NCBI GenBank assembly: GCA_012271135.1
Contig: JAAXGZ010000064.1
Location: 37,664 to 101,663 of the forward strand
Source: Caldilineales bacterium
GTDB taxonomy: Bacteria > Chloroflexota > Anaerolineae > Caldilineales > Caldilineaceae
Direction of reading: 5' to 3'
Length of the DNA: 64,000 bases
Shown piece after piece: positions 27,516-37,411 of this stretch. The notes under the pieces are model-generated. The model searched no databases. It was given only the letters and a program-made list of their open reading frames with translations, and was not told where the DNA came from. The translations under genes and the position numbers were made by a program. Every line of letters starts with the position of its first letter. Within the stretch, counting starts at the first letter, position 1.

Positions 27516-29138
27516 ATGGTAACCACTAACGAAATAGACGTTGCCTCCATTAGCAAGACCAAGAACGGTTCCGGCGAAGGCCTCGACGCCACAATTGTGG
27601 ACGTCAACGATTTCTTTGACCGTATCGTCCAGGGTTACAACGACGGCTCCGGGGAACTCCATCTCCCGGCGGATGTGGGCGTGGCGCGGTCCGTGATACC
27701 GGCCGGCACCGGTGCAGCCCGCGACTTCAGCTACATTGCCCCCGAGATTCCGGAGTACATCGAAGGCAACTGTACCGGCTGCATGAGTTGCGTCAACCAG
27801 TGCCCCGACACGGCCATCCTCGGCAAGGTTGTGAAGTTGGACGTCCTGGACAATGCCCTGGCCGAATTGACCGACGAGGCCGAACGCGGCTTCATGGCCA
27901 ACCAGTTCGCCGAAACCAACAAGTTCTTCAAGGTTCCCCAGAAACGCAAGAAGGATCCGGGCAAGTTTGGCATCTTCATCGATCCCACCAAGTGCAAGGG
28001 CTGCGCCGAATGCGTCGAAGCCTGCGCGGATCTGGGCTACAACGCCCTGAAGATGATCCAGAAGGAAGACAAGACGGTCCCGATCTACGAGAAGAGCATC
28101 AACTTCTTCCGCTCGCTGCCCGCGACGCCGGACGAATTCATCAACGACCGCATTGCCGTCGACATGATGCTGGCGGAGCAGAGCATGCTCTACGTGGGCG
28201 GTGCGGGATCCTGTGCCGGCTGCGGCGAGGCCACCGTCATCCGGATGTGGCTGGCGGCCTTGGGATACGTGTACGGCGCCGACAACATCGGCATTGCCGC
28301 CAGCACCGGCTGCAACACGGTCTATGGCAGCACCTATCCCTACAACCCCTATATCGTTCCGTGGAGCAATTCGCTCTTCGAAAACGGTCCCGCCTTCGCC
28401 ATGGGCATTCGCATGAAGTGGGATCAGCAGGGATGGGAGGACAAGCAGCTCTGGGTCATGGGCGGCGACGGGGCCATGCTGGACATCGGCTTCCAATCGC
28501 TGAGCCGGATGCTGTCCAGCGGCATGAACATCAAGGTCCTGATTCTGGACACGCAGGTCTACTCCAACACCGGAGGACAGACCAGCACCGGGTCCTACAC
28601 GGGCCAGGACTCCAAGATGTACTCCTACGGCAAGGAGAAGCCCGGCAAAACGGAATTGCGTAAGGAGATTGGCCGCATCGCCATGATGCATCCCAACACC
28701 TTCGTGTCGCAGACGGTAGCCTCCATTCCCAACCACTTCTACAAGTGCATCCTGGACGCGGCATCCTTTGACGGTCCAGCCATCGTAAACACCTTCACCA
28801 CGTGTCAGCCGGAACACGGTGTGGCCGACGACATGGCTCGCCACCAAGCCAAGTTGGCAGTGGACAGCCGGGCATTCCCCGTGTTCGTCTACGACCCACG
28901 CAAGGGGGATACCATCAAGGAGCGGTTGAGCCTGCAGGGCAACCCCGCGGCCAAAGAGGACTGGTACACCATTCCGAAGACCGGCGAGACGATTGACTTC
29001 ATCACCTTCGCCCGTTCGGAGGGTCGATTCGCCAAGCAGTTCGACCGCGAGGGAAACCCATCGGAAACATTGATGGATTCCCAGGCCGACCGTCTTGCCA
29101 ACTGGCGCATGCTCCAGGAAATGGCCGGCATGCGCTGA
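27516..29138 (+). CDS. Pyruvate:ferredoxin oxidoreductase, fused delta-beta subunit
   Basis: TPP-binding catalytic half with the ferredoxin domain. Two 4Fe-4S motifs lie at C86-x2-C-x2-C-x3-C and C160-x2-C-x2-C-x3-C; the second is followed by Ala instead of Pro. A further CAGCGE (C233, C236) is the beta-domain cluster. GDGAMLDIGFQSL with a later NTGG is the TPP-Mg motif. The delta domain is N-terminal, so this is a delta-beta fusion. Same operon as the alpha-gamma gene. The downstream terminator at 29165 closes the unit. Confidence 0.92.
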   Translation: MVTTNEIDVASISKTKNGSGEGLDATIVDVNDFFDRIVQGYNDGSGELHLPADVGVARSVIPAGTGAARDFSYIAPEIPEYIEGNCTGCMSCVNQCPDTAILGKVVKLDVLDNALAELTDEAERGFMANQFAETNKFFKVPQKRKKDPGKFGIFIDPTKCKGCAECVEACADLGYNALKMIQKEDKTVPIYEKSINFFRSLPATPDEFINDRIAVDMMLAEQSMLYVGGAGSCAGCGEATVIRMWLAALGYVYGADNIGIAASTGCNTVYGSTYPYNPYIVPWSNSLFENGPAFAMGIRMKWDQQGWEDKQLWVMGGDGAMLDIGFQSLSRMLSSGMNIKVLILDTQVYSNTGGQTSTGSYTGQDSKMYSYGKEKPGKTELRKEIGRIAMMHPNTFVSQTVASIPNHFYKCILDAASFDGPAIVNTFTTCQPEHGVADDMARHQAKLAVDSRAFPVFVYDPRKGDTIKERLSLQGNPAAKEDWYTIPKTGETIDFITFARSEGRFAKQFDREGNPSETLMDSQADRLANWRMLQEMAGMR

Positions 29139-29164
29139 ACCCCAACTCCCGTCAGCCAAGCCCA

Positions 29165-29190
29165 AAGGGCTGGCAATGCCAGCCCTTTTT
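29165..29190 (+). terminator. Intrinsic terminator after the oxidoreductase operon
   Basis: Perfect 10-bp stem AAGGGCTGGC / GCCAGCCCTT with a 3-base loop, followed by a T run. It ends the plus-strand operon; the reverse strand also carries AAA before the stem, so it may act weakly on the convergent polyprenyl gene. Confidence 0.9.
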
Positions 29191-29423
29191 GTTGCTCGGC
29201 CAACTTGCATTCCGCCGAGTCGGCTTGTGGCCGCATTGCCGGCGCTGAAATCCCGCTTGGACGACTGGCCGGACGGTTCGGGGCCCCGGATGCGTGCCAA
29301 TCCTGAACAGGTGCAGGGGATTGAACCAAGCGAACAACCGCCAAAACCGTGCGAAGGTCGAGACACTCCTGAGCCTCCCGGCGACCTCAACAACGCGGGT
29401 GCCTGGCCTGTACCGGCACGCCC

Positions 29424-30476
29424 TTACCTCAAGTCAGGCACGGATAACAGCCTGCCGATGAATTCCGCCAGCAGGTCAACGGATCTGCCTTCCAAGTGAA
29501 GCACGCGGCCAATCTCTTCAAGAGTCCGTCGGATTGCAACCTGTTGGAGACCGTACAAGTGCAGGCACCGTTCCCTGATGTCGGCCGCAGCCAGAAGTGC
29601 CAGGGTTGCCTCCACGTTCTCGGGCTTCATGTCCCTGTTGTACAACGCAAGTATGCGTTCGCCGATATTCCGATCGCCGAACGCAAGCGCGATGGGAAAC
29701 GACTTCTTGCGGCGTCGGATATCTTGATGCGGTGCCTTGCCGGTGTCGTTCGCATGGGCCCAGATACCATTGATGTCATCAAGCATTTGATAAGCGATGC
29801 CGGTCTGCTCACCCAATCGCCTGAAACGCTCGCGCATGGGCCCATCATTGGTGCTTAGGTGCGCGCCGCACGCCAGGCATGTTCCGAACAGTGCTGCGGT
29901 CTTGCCCTGAACCATGCGGGTGTAATCATCCAGCGACAGGCGGGTACGCTGTTCGAAGTCAATGTCCAGGAACTGGCCCTCCGTCAAGGCAATGCTGGTG
30001 TCAATCAGCATGGACATGGCAACCGCCACGGTGTCCGATCCGAACCCGGTGCCGTGCAACCCGGCCATGGCTCGGAATGTACAACCAAACAGGCCATCGC
30101 CCACATTGATGGCCTGAGGTATTCCCCAGATCTTCCAGACGGTCGGGGAGTGCCTTCTGAATTCGTCCCCGTCCTCGATGTCGTCGTGCAACAGGGAATA
30201 GGCGTGCAGGAGTTCGACACTGACCGCTGCCGGCAGAGCCTTCTCCGCGTCAAGTCCCAGGGTTCTGCACGCCAGCAGAAGGAGCAAGGGCCGTGAACGC
30301 TTGCCAACGAAACGGGCAATCGGTCTGAACTCCCTGTTCACCCAACCCATGTGGTAGTGCATCATGCCCATGTACGGGTCCAGGATGGGTTCCGGGCTCG
30401 CGAGGTGCTCCTGCAACGAGGTTTCCACCATGCTGCGCCAGTCCGCAATCAATGCTTCGAGAGTGGTGTCTTCCAT
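29424..30476 (-). CDS. Polyprenyl diphosphate synthase family protein
   Basis: Trans-prenyltransferase that elongates allylic diphosphates with IPP. The first Asp-rich motif HDDIED is intact near residue 90; the second is DDINGIW, where the last Asp of DDxxD is Gly. That DDxxGIW form is common in this branch, so activity is plausible. The 350-residue length is normal. ATG at 30476 chosen; ATG at 30506 is also possible. Chain length of the product cannot be read safely. The IPP isomerase lies upstream on the same strand. Confidence 0.87.
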   Translation of the reverse strand: MEDTTLEALIADWRSMVETSLQEHLASPEPILDPYMGMMHYHMGWVNREFRPIARFVGKRSRPLLLLLACRTLGLDAEKALPAAVSVELLHAYSLLHDDIEDGDEFRRHSPTVWKIWGIPQAINVGDGLFGCTFRAMAGLHGTGFGSDTVAVAMSMLIDTSIALTEGQFLDIDFEQRTRLSLDDYTRMVQGKTAALFGTCLACGAHLSTNDGPMRERFRRLGEQTGIAYQMLDDINGIWAHANDTGKAPHQDIRRRKKSFPIALAFGDRNIGERILALYNRDMKPENVEATLALLAAADIRERCLHLYGLQQVAIRRTLEEIGRVLHLEGRSVDLLAEFIGRLLSVPDLR

Positions 30477-30739
30477 TGTCGTCCCTTGGCGTACTTCGGT
30501 GTTCATGGCAGAGCCGTCGATGTTCGGGATTTCTCCCCTCGGTGGCTGCGAGCCGATGGGGAGCAGTTTCTTGTCGCATCCAAGGCTCCGACAGGGAATG
30601 GCATCGGACGTTGAACAGAGACTGTCGCCTGTACTTCCGGGACCGCGGTCACCGAGTCCCGCCAATATCGCACCTGGAACCCAGACGGCACCGGGCCTTC
30701 CGCCAGCCAGGATCGACAGATCACCAATGGCGAATTCCG

Positions 30740-31801
30740 CTATCCAATGAGTGGCGGCTCTGCGGGAACCACCATCCGGCGGTCCACATCCGACACGGCG
30801 AAGCATCCACTGCAGAACATGGCTATGCGCAGCACCGAGCCCCATATCTCCAGTTCCTCGACGACAGCCTCCGCGGACTTCACCGCCTTGCGCAGGAGCG
30901 GTCCGGCCACTCCCGCCAGATCCGCACCCAGGGCCAAGGCCTTCAGAATATCCAGCGGCGAACGCACCCCGCCGGACGCAATTACAATCGGCTTGTCCAA
31001 GCCTGCGGAACGGTCGCCAACGACTGCGTCGACTTCTTGCAGACATTCGGCAGTCGGAGTGCCCCAATGCCGGAATGCGGCCGCAATCCTTTGTTGCCGC
31101 CGCGTCCCGGCCCGGTGCATTTCAACCTCGCTCCAGGACGTACCGCCGGCTCCGGCCACATCAATGCCGGCGACACCCGCCTCAAGCAGGCGTTGGGCGG
31201 TTCGGCCATCGATGCCCCACCCGACTTCCTTCACTATCACGGGCACCGACAACTCCCGACATACCTGCTCGAGTTTCGCCAGAAGGCCCGTCCAGTCGGT
31301 GTCGCCTTCGGGCTGCACGCACTCCTGCAGGACGTTGAGGTGCAGGATCAGGGCCTCGGCCTCGATCACCTCCACCGCCTGAATGCATTCCGCGAGTCCG
31401 AACCCTTTGTTCAGTTGCACCAAACCCAGATTGGCCAGCAGTGGCACATCCGGCGCCACGCGCCGCAATTCCCGCCAGTTGCGAGCAGCTTGGCGTTCCT
31501 CCACCATGATGCGCTGGCTGCCAACCCCCATCGCAACGCGCCGGTGCTGCGCCGCCTCGGCCAGGTTCCGGTTTACCCGACTGGCGGTGTCCGTACCTCC
31601 GGTCATGGAACTGATCAACAATGGCAGTGTCAAACGCCGTCCCAAGAACCGGGTCCCGGTGTCCACGCGTTCGAGATCGCCTTCCGGCAAGGGGCAGTGT
31701 CGAATCCGATACCGTTCGAAACCGGTGTGCACCCGTTCCGATTCCACGTCCTCGGCGAGGTTGATGCGGATGTGATCGTCTTTCCGGTTCTGGGAACTCA
31801 T
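30740..31801 (-). CDS. fni: Type 2 isopentenyl-diphosphate delta-isomerase
   Basis: FMN- and NADPH-dependent isomerase of IPP to DMAPP, 353 residues. Visible segments include the N-terminal RKDDHI, ISSMTGGT for FMN binding, LHLNVLQE, VIVKEVGWG, and the C-terminal IASGGVRSPLDILKALALGA. ATG at 31801 fits the family N-terminus. It feeds the polyprenyl synthase 263 bp downstream on the same strand. Divergent from acpP. Confidence 0.93.
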   Translation of the reverse strand: MSSQNRKDDHIRINLAEDVESERVHTGFERYRIRHCPLPEGDLERVDTGTRFLGRRLTLPLLISSMTGGTDTASRVNRNLAEAAQHRRVAMGVGSQRIMVEERQAARNWRELRRVAPDVPLLANLGLVQLNKGFGLAECIQAVEVIEAEALILHLNVLQECVQPEGDTDWTGLLAKLEQVCRELSVPVIVKEVGWGIDGRTAQRLLEAGVAGIDVAGAGGTSWSEVEMHRAGTRRQQRIAAAFRHWGTPTAECLQEVDAVVGDRSAGLDKPIVIASGGVRSPLDILKALALGADLAGVAGPLLRKAVKSAEAVVEELEIWGSVLRIAMFCSGCFAVSDVDRRMVVPAEPPLIG

Positions 31802-31915
31802 CGGGTTTGTCCATCGGCAATCCAGGCCGGACGAACGGCTGCAGGGCCCGGCCAGCGGTGTTGCCGCGTGCATTGACCAACCCCGTCCGTGCGAACACAA
31901 AGCCCTCGGTTATTG

Positions 31916-31943
31916 TTGACTCCGGCTCCGGCACTCCTATAGG
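31916..31943 (+). promoter_or_regulatory. Candidate promoter of acpP
   Basis: TTGACT (31916-31921) and TATAGG (31938-31943) with a 16-bp spacer, about 115 bp before the acpP ATG in the divergent region. Nothing else is seen in this 258-bp gap. Confidence 0.5.
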
Positions 31944-32059
31944 ATTCGGCACTGTGCAGGGGTCTGAAGTCAGGCGTCCCGCATGCTTTGTTCTTTCCCC
32001 TTGGACCTGGTCGGGCCCAAGGATGCCCTACAACGCCGCTGAAGCTGGGAGACTGACCG

Positions 32060-32293
32060 ATGAGCTCTACACTTGACCGGGTCAAGGAAATCATCGTTGA
32101 TCATCTGGATGTCGATTCCGATGAGATTCAGATGGATTCCAACTTCAGGGACGACCTGAATGCCGACAGCCTGGACCTGGTCGAACTAATCATGGCTTTC
32201 GAGGAAGAGTTCGAAAGCGAGATCAGCGACGAAGAGGCGCAAGCGTTGCAGTCAGTGGGCGATGTCGTGAACTATCTCGACAATCAAAGCTGA
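32060..32293 (+). CDS. acpP: Acyl carrier protein
   Basis: Carries acyl chains on a 4'-phosphopantetheine arm in fatty acid synthesis. The attachment serine is Ser37 in the ADSLDLVE motif. The 77 residues are highly acidic with the expected four-helix pattern. Single gene with its own terminator 18 bp downstream. FabI is at 46 kb, so fatty acid genes are dispersed. Confidence 0.97.
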   Translation: MSSTLDRVKEIIVDHLDVDSDEIQMDSNFRDDLNADSLDLVELIMAFEEEFESEISDEEAQALQSVGDVVNYLDNQS

Positions 32294-32311
32294 ACCCAGT
32301 CCGGACATCGA

Positions 32312-32341
32312 AAAAAGGTGGAGGTGTATCCCCACCTTTTT
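32312..32341 (+). terminator. Intrinsic terminator after acpP
   Basis: Stem AAAAAGGTGG / CCACCTTTTT with a 10-base loop ending in a T run. The reverse strand also gives a T run, so it may serve the convergent isomerase-like gene as well. Confidence 0.85.
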
Positions 32342-32423
32342 GATTCCCGGACTGCCTGCATAAGGACCAGCGTCCGGAACCGACCGGATCGGCGACACTC
32401 CGGACCGTCTCGGGGGGCCGAGC

Positions 32424-33269
32424 TTAAAGCCCCGCTTCCGTCCAGCAGGCACCCAAGGCCGTGCTGGTCTCGGCAATTGCTTCGTCGGCCGTCACGTCCC
32501 GTAGGCGTTGCAGGAACGGCTCCACCGAGCAGGGGCCGTCGTAGTCGATGGACTTCAGCTGCCTCAGCAATCCGGCACAGTCGGTAACTCCGTTCGCGCC
32601 CGGCAAATCCCTGACCAGGTCCAGTTGTTCATCCGGCCCCAGGCCGGCCTGCCCGTCGTTCAAGTGCACGAGAACGATGTCCCGGTTTGTAAGACCGCCC
32701 ACGTCCTCCAGTTGCGTGTGCGACGTGTACAGGTGAAACAGGTCAACCAGCAGACCCACATTTGCACAGTCGAGGGCTGCCGCCAGTCCCAGCACTGAGT
32801 CCATGGTGTGCAGGAACGGATGGCGGAATGTATCCCTCAGGGTACGGGGACCTATGAATTCCAGGCCCAGTCTCAGTCCATGGAACTCCAGGGCTGCGGC
32901 GACCGAACCGAGCCGCGCCACGTGAAAGTCCCAGTTGGTCTTGAAGTCCCTGTCGTTGCTGCCCGGCATGACAACCGTCGTCGTGCGGGTGTAGCCGGCA
33001 GCGTAGGCCGCATCGGCCGTGTTCGCGAAATCCCCGGTCAAGTCTCCTGCCAGAATCGCCTCGGGGCCGATGTACCGGATCGGCAACATGACGATGCCGG
33101 GCACCAGATCGTGGCTCTCGAGGATGTCCTGTACCTGGGACGCACCCAGTTCCTTCAGTTCGGAGCCTGCGATATCCACACCTTTAAAACCATGTTTCCG
33201 AGCCGCGGCACAGGATTCCGTGAAACCAAGGCGGTGCCCAAGCATGTTGGGATTGAGCGATCGATACAT
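32424..33269 (-). CDS. Sugar phosphate isomerase/epimerase (xylose isomerase-like TIM barrel)
   Basis: A 281-residue AP endonuclease 2-type TIM barrel. Metal-site segments are recognisable: LEFIGP for a Glu, LLVDLFHLY with Asp and His, VHLNDG, and SVEPF at the C-terminus. This family includes inosose dehydratase and sugar epimerases, and the substrate is not evident. ATG at 33269 has GGAG six bases upstream, better than the GTG at 33287. Lies between acpP and the ABC exporter. Confidence 0.82.
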   Translation of the reverse strand: MYRSLNPNMLGHRLGFTESCAAARKHGFKGVDIAGSELKELGASQVQDILESHDLVPGIVMLPIRYIGPEAILAGDLTGDFANTADAAYAAGYTRTTTVVMPGSNDRDFKTNWDFHVARLGSVAAALEFHGLRLGLEFIGPRTLRDTFRHPFLHTMDSVLGLAAALDCANVGLLVDLFHLYTSHTQLEDVGGLTNRDIVLVHLNDGQAGLGPDEQLDLVRDLPGANGVTDCAGLLRQLKSIDYDGPCSVEPFLQRLRDVTADEAIAETSTALGACWTEAGL

Positions 33270-33371
33270 GCGCTGACTCCAGTTCACTGACTTGCACGGG
33301 GAATCCTAACGGAAGACTCGCCACCGACGTAACTATCGGTCCGGTGCGCAGTTGAACATCGGGACACACCC

Positions 33372-35198
33372 TTATGCAGGAGCCACCGCCGACCGGCTGT
33401 TGTGGAAGGGATCGAGGGCCCGCCCCTTTTCCTCCCGGAACTGGCTCGTGTACAGATGGTGGTAGTAGCCCCCGGCCGCCAGCAACTCACTGTGAGTGCC
33501 CATCTCCTCGATCCCACCACCGCGTACCACCAGAATCCGATCCGCCAGGCGGATCGTGGACAGTCGGTGTGCTATCACCAGGCTGGTGCGGTCGCGCAGG
33601 ACTTCGTTCATGCCTTGTTGAATCAGCGCCTCGGTAAGGGTGTCGACCGAGCTTGTTGCTTCATCCATGATGAAGATGTCCGGCTGTGCCAGGATGGCCC
33701 GGGCAATGCTTACCAGCTGCCGTTGGCCGACACTGAGCTTGACCCCTTCCTCTCCCACAGTGCTCTGATAGCCGTCTGGGAGGTTTGCAATGAAGGCGTG
33801 GGAACCGGCCAAATGCGATGCAGCCAGAACTTCGTCGTCCGATGCTTCCAGTCGGCCGTAACGGATGTTCTCCTGAATCGTTCCAGAGAACAAGTGCGGT
33901 ACCTGAAGCACCATCCCGACACGGGACTGGACCGATCGCTGTGTCAGGGTGGCCACATCCCGGCCTCCAATCGAAATTCGGCCGCGCTGCGGCTCATAGA
34001 AGCGGCAAATCAGGTTGACCAGTGTCGACTTGCCGGCCCCGGTCGGACCCACCAGGGCAACCGTTTCGCCATTTCCGATGGTCAGGCACAGGTCGGTGAA
34101 CACCGGCACATCGCTGTCGTAGGCGAAATCCACATGACTGAACTCAATGTCCCCCTGTATTGATGCTGCGTTGGCGGCATCCGGCGCGTCGACGATTTCC
34201 GGCTTGGCCCCAAGCAGGCTGAAGACCCGTTCACCGCAAGCCATGGCCTGCTGCATTTCGGCGAACACCCTTGACATCTCCTCGATCGGCATCAGCATGA
34301 GCGCGATATAGGCAACGAAGGCCTGAATCCCTCCGATGGTGATGTCGCCGAGCTGAAACTGCCATCCGCCATACCCAATGATGGTGCCAACGGCCAGGGC
34401 TGCCACAAGCTGGACGGAAGGCAAGAACAGCGCGGACAGGAACGCGGCCCGGAAACTGGATCCGAACATCTCCAGGTTGAGTTCGTTGAACCGATCCGAA
34501 TTGAGTCGTTCGCGTGCCAGGGACTTGACCACCCTAACTCCGGTCAGCATCTCGTTGTACTCGCCGGTCAGGCGGCTGTTGGTGCTTCGGACATGCCGGT
34601 ATGCCCGTACGATGCGCGTCTGAAACCGCAGCGCGACGAAGAACAGAATCGGAATGATCGCGGCCATGATCAGGCCCAGCTTCCAGCTAATGGCCACCAT
34701 GAAGCCCAGGGATACGAAAATGCTGGACAGGCCCCAAAACAGATCCATGAAGCCCCAGGAGATCATTTCGCCGATGCGCTTGGCATCGGACGTCAGGCGA
34801 GCCATGAGCCACCCTACGGGGGTCCTGTCGAAGTAGGACAGCGACAACTGTTGCAGTCTGTCGAACATGTCGCGACACAGATCGTACCGGATCAACTCCC
34901 CGAGGTAACCTGCTCCCAGAATGAATCCCACAACCGGGATGCTGAACGCCGCAAACACCGCACCGTAGTGGACGACCAACCCCACGACATGCGGCCAATC
35001 TCCTGCCACCAACCCTTCGTCCACAATCCGTTTGGTGAGGAAGGTGAGATAGGCCTCCTGCACCGCAATCGCCAGAGTGGACGCCAGGTAGATCACTACC
35101 CAACGCTTATGGCGGAGTTGGAGCCGCAGTAGTTGGACCAGCGTCCGGCCGTCGAACGCGGTTTCGAATTCCTCTTCCTCGAAGTACTGTTCGGTCAT
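33372..35198 (-). CDS. ABC exporter half-transporter, canonical-ATPase half
   Basis: Six-helix membrane domain followed by an ATPase domain, 608 residues. Walker A is GPTGAGKST, Walker B IFIMDEATSSVD keeps the catalytic Glu, and the signature is LSVGQ instead of LSGGQ. It starts inside the stop of the upstream half (ATGA overlap), so the two form a heterodimer. Substrate unknown; lipids or drugs are typical of the family. Confidence 0.92.
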   Translation of the reverse strand: MTEQYFEEEEFETAFDGRTLVQLLRLQLRHKRWVVIYLASTLAIAVQEAYLTFLTKRIVDEGLVAGDWPHVVGLVVHYGAVFAAFSIPVVGFILGAGYLGELIRYDLCRDMFDRLQQLSLSYFDRTPVGWLMARLTSDAKRIGEMISWGFMDLFWGLSSIFVSLGFMVAISWKLGLIMAAIIPILFFVALRFQTRIVRAYRHVRSTNSRLTGEYNEMLTGVRVVKSLARERLNSDRFNELNLEMFGSSFRAAFLSALFLPSVQLVAALAVGTIIGYGGWQFQLGDITIGGIQAFVAYIALMLMPIEEMSRVFAEMQQAMACGERVFSLLGAKPEIVDAPDAANAASIQGDIEFSHVDFAYDSDVPVFTDLCLTIGNGETVALVGPTGAGKSTLVNLICRFYEPQRGRISIGGRDVATLTQRSVQSRVGMVLQVPHLFSGTIQENIRYGRLEASDDEVLAASHLAGSHAFIANLPDGYQSTVGEEGVKLSVGQRQLVSIARAILAQPDIFIMDEATSSVDTLTEALIQQGMNEVLRDRTSLVIAHRLSTIRLADRILVVRGGGIEEMGTHSELLAAGGYYHHLYTSQFREEKGRALDPFHNSRSAVAPA

Positions 35199-37168
35199 GT
35201 CGTTCGACCATTGATACCGACGGAACCGGGCACACCGGCCCCGTTCATCCCGACGTGCGGAAGCGGATCGGCAGCCACTGTCGCCTTCCGCAACTCGTCC
35301 TGCAACTCGCTTTCAATATCGGACTGGATGCGGAACACATCCCGGTACAGGCCATCCCGGTCCTTGAGATCATGATGGCGTCCGTGTTGGACAATGCGGC
35401 CCTTGTCCAGCACCAGGATCTGATCCGCATGCATGATCGACTGGATACGATGGCCGATGATGAAGGTGGTCCGATCCTTCATCAACGCCTTCAGGGCTGC
35501 CCGGATGTGCCCTTCCGTCGAAACATCCACCGACGAAAGGGCATCGTCCAGAATCAGGATGCGCGGATTCTTGAGCAGGGTGCGGGCGATCGTCACACGC
35601 TGTTTCTGACCACCCGACAGGGTGACGCCCTTCTCCCCCACGATGGTTTCGTACCCGTCCGGAAACGCCTGGACCACATCGTGGATGTGCGCAACCCGCG
35701 CCGCGGCGTAAAGGGTTTCATCATCGATTTCACCCTGAACGCCCATGAGCATGTTGCGACGAATGGTGGTAGAGAAGAGAAAGGGATCCTGTTGGACGAT
35801 GCCGATGTACCTCCGCAGCCAACCGCGCGGCAGCGTTTTCAGGTCGTGTCCGTCGATCGTGATGCGGCCCTGCGTGAATTCATAGAACCGCGGAATCAGG
35901 GATACGAGCGTGGACTTGCCGGAACCTGTGGGTCCCAGCAGTGCAACGACCTGGCCGGGCCGGGCCATGAACGATACGTCTTCGAGCACCGCGGGGGACT
36001 GAGCGTTTCCGGCGGACCCCGAGTCGTCGACCGTGATTGTTGCCTGGTAGGCAAACCCCACGTGCTCGAAACGGACCTCGCCCTCCATGCGCTGCGGCGG
36101 GAGGCTGGTTCGTTCACCAGCCGACTCGCGTTCCTGGCGCACCACGGCCATGATACGGGTATAGGACACCCAACCGGTGGATACCCTGGTAATCACCTGC
36201 CCCAGGTTGCGCACAGGCCACATGAATTGGCCCAGCATGGCAACGATCGCAAGATAGGAGCCAAGCGTCAACTCTCCCGCCAGCACTGCTCGCGCCCCCA
36301 GATACACCGACAACACCATCTGGGCGGCCACCAGCAGGTCGGTCCCGGACCAGAACGCCGCATGCAGGTTGGTGAGCTTCAGGCCTTGGTTCTTGAGCCC
36401 GCGATTGTCCCGTTCGGTCATTCGGATTTCGTAGGCCTGACGCACAAAGGCGCGCACGACCCGGATGCCACTGAGGTTTTCCTGTAGGCGGGTCGAGAGA
36501 CGAGCCTCCTGCTGTTGTGCCAAGTCGTACCTGCTCCTGATCAAGGGGAAAAACCGGAACGAAGCCGCCAAGATGAACGGGACGGTGACGGTGGACCACA
36601 GGGCCAGACGCATATCCAGCAGGATCATCCCGGTCATGAACACGCCAATCAGAAGGCCGGAACGCCCGATGCCCAACAGGGTGTTGGCAAACAGCTTGCG
36701 TACGGCTTCCACATCGGACGTGGCCCGTTGGAGCAGATCCCCCGTCGCGTTGTTGTCGTGGAACAGGAACGGAAGGGCCTGCATGTGGTCGTAAAGGTAG
36801 CTGCGAATGCGGAAACAGGCACCTTCGGCAGCCTGCGCCGCCAAGCGACCTGCACCGAAGCTGCATGCACCGGTCGCCACCCCCAACAACACGAACCCGG
36901 CTGCATAGGCAGGAAGCGGCCAGGCGCCATTGCCCATCAGGCCCTGGTCCACGAAGTTCCGCAGCAGAAACTGGCTGCCAGCCCGTGCCAGGGCCGCCAA
37001 GCCCAAACTCAGGATCGCGATCCCGTACGCGAGTCGATATCCCGTGATCAAGCGCCACAAGGCTACGACGCGATGGGAGTGCGCCGTCTGCTTGAGGTCA
37101 AAGTCGTTGGCACGCAGCAACCTTTGGGTTCCGGCCACGCCCATTCCGACTGAAGTAACCGACATCAT
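35195..37168 (-). CDS. ABC exporter half-transporter, degenerate-ATPase half
   Basis: Partner of the gene above, 657 residues with an N-terminal extension before six helices. The ATPase domain has GPTGSGKST, a canonical LSGGQKQRV, and Walker B ILILDDALSSVD where the catalytic Glu is Asp. Asp in this half together with LSVGQ in the other half gives one degenerate site, the asymmetry known from TM287/288 and BmrCD exporters. ATG at 37168 (with another at 37165) is preferred over GTG at 37249. Confidence 0.92.
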   Translation of the reverse strand: MMSVTSVGMGVAGTQRLLRANDFDLKQTAHSHRVVALWRLITGYRLAYGIAILSLGLAALARAGSQFLLRNFVDQGLMGNGAWPLPAYAAGFVLLGVATGACSFGAGRLAAQAAEGACFRIRSYLYDHMQALPFLFHDNNATGDLLQRATSDVEAVRKLFANTLLGIGRSGLLIGVFMTGMILLDMRLALWSTVTVPFILAASFRFFPLIRSRYDLAQQQEARLSTRLQENLSGIRVVRAFVRQAYEIRMTERDNRGLKNQGLKLTNLHAAFWSGTDLLVAAQMVLSVYLGARAVLAGELTLGSYLAIVAMLGQFMWPVRNLGQVITRVSTGWVSYTRIMAVVRQERESAGERTSLPPQRMEGEVRFEHVGFAYQATITVDDSGSAGNAQSPAVLEDVSFMARPGQVVALLGPTGSGKSTLVSLIPRFYEFTQGRITIDGHDLKTLPRGWLRRYIGIVQQDPFLFSTTIRRNMLMGVQGEIDDETLYAAARVAHIHDVVQAFPDGYETIVGEKGVTLSGGQKQRVTIARTLLKNPRILILDDALSSVDVSTEGHIRAALKALMKDRTTFIIGHRIQSIMHADQILVLDKGRIVQHGRHHDLKDRDGLYRDVFRIQSDIESELQDELRKATVAADPLPHVGMNGAGVPGSVGINGRTT

Positions 37169-37273
37169 CAAGCCTGCAAACCGAGCTCCCAAACCTGCGG
37201 GGAACGGGCGTCCCGCCGCGCAACAGAGCGGGAGGTATACCAAAGCCACCCTTCAAACGCAACATTTCCGTAC

Positions 37274-37305
37274 AAAAAACAGGCCCGCCGATCGCGGCGG
37301 GCCTG
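37274..37305 (-). terminator. Intrinsic terminator after the sugar gene cluster (minus strand)
   Basis: Stem CAGGCCCGCC / GGCGGGCCTG with a 6-base loop, followed on the minus strand by six T. It lies about 110 bp beyond the stop of the xylose isomerase gene, separating it from the ABC exporter. Confidence 0.87.
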
Positions 37306-37411
37306 GTCCAAGCCTGCGGATTTGCCACGCGGGTGCGCGGCAGCAGACACATTCATGGGGGAAGTGATCCTTAGGGGTTACCTGGCATTGCCGTCCCGAC
37401 TGAGACGCCTT

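Noticed and set aside
27048..29393. 781-codon open frame antisense to the oxidoreductase genes
   Set aside because: It lies opposite two clearly conserved genes and is a product of GC-rich codon bias; no family features.
30477..31067. N-terminal extension of the polyprenyl synthase by 197 codons
   Set aside because: The extra part overlaps the fni gene, lacks conservation and family members start near 30476.
30452..31876. 474-codon plus-strand frame opposite fni
   Set aside because: Antisense shadow of a conserved gene.
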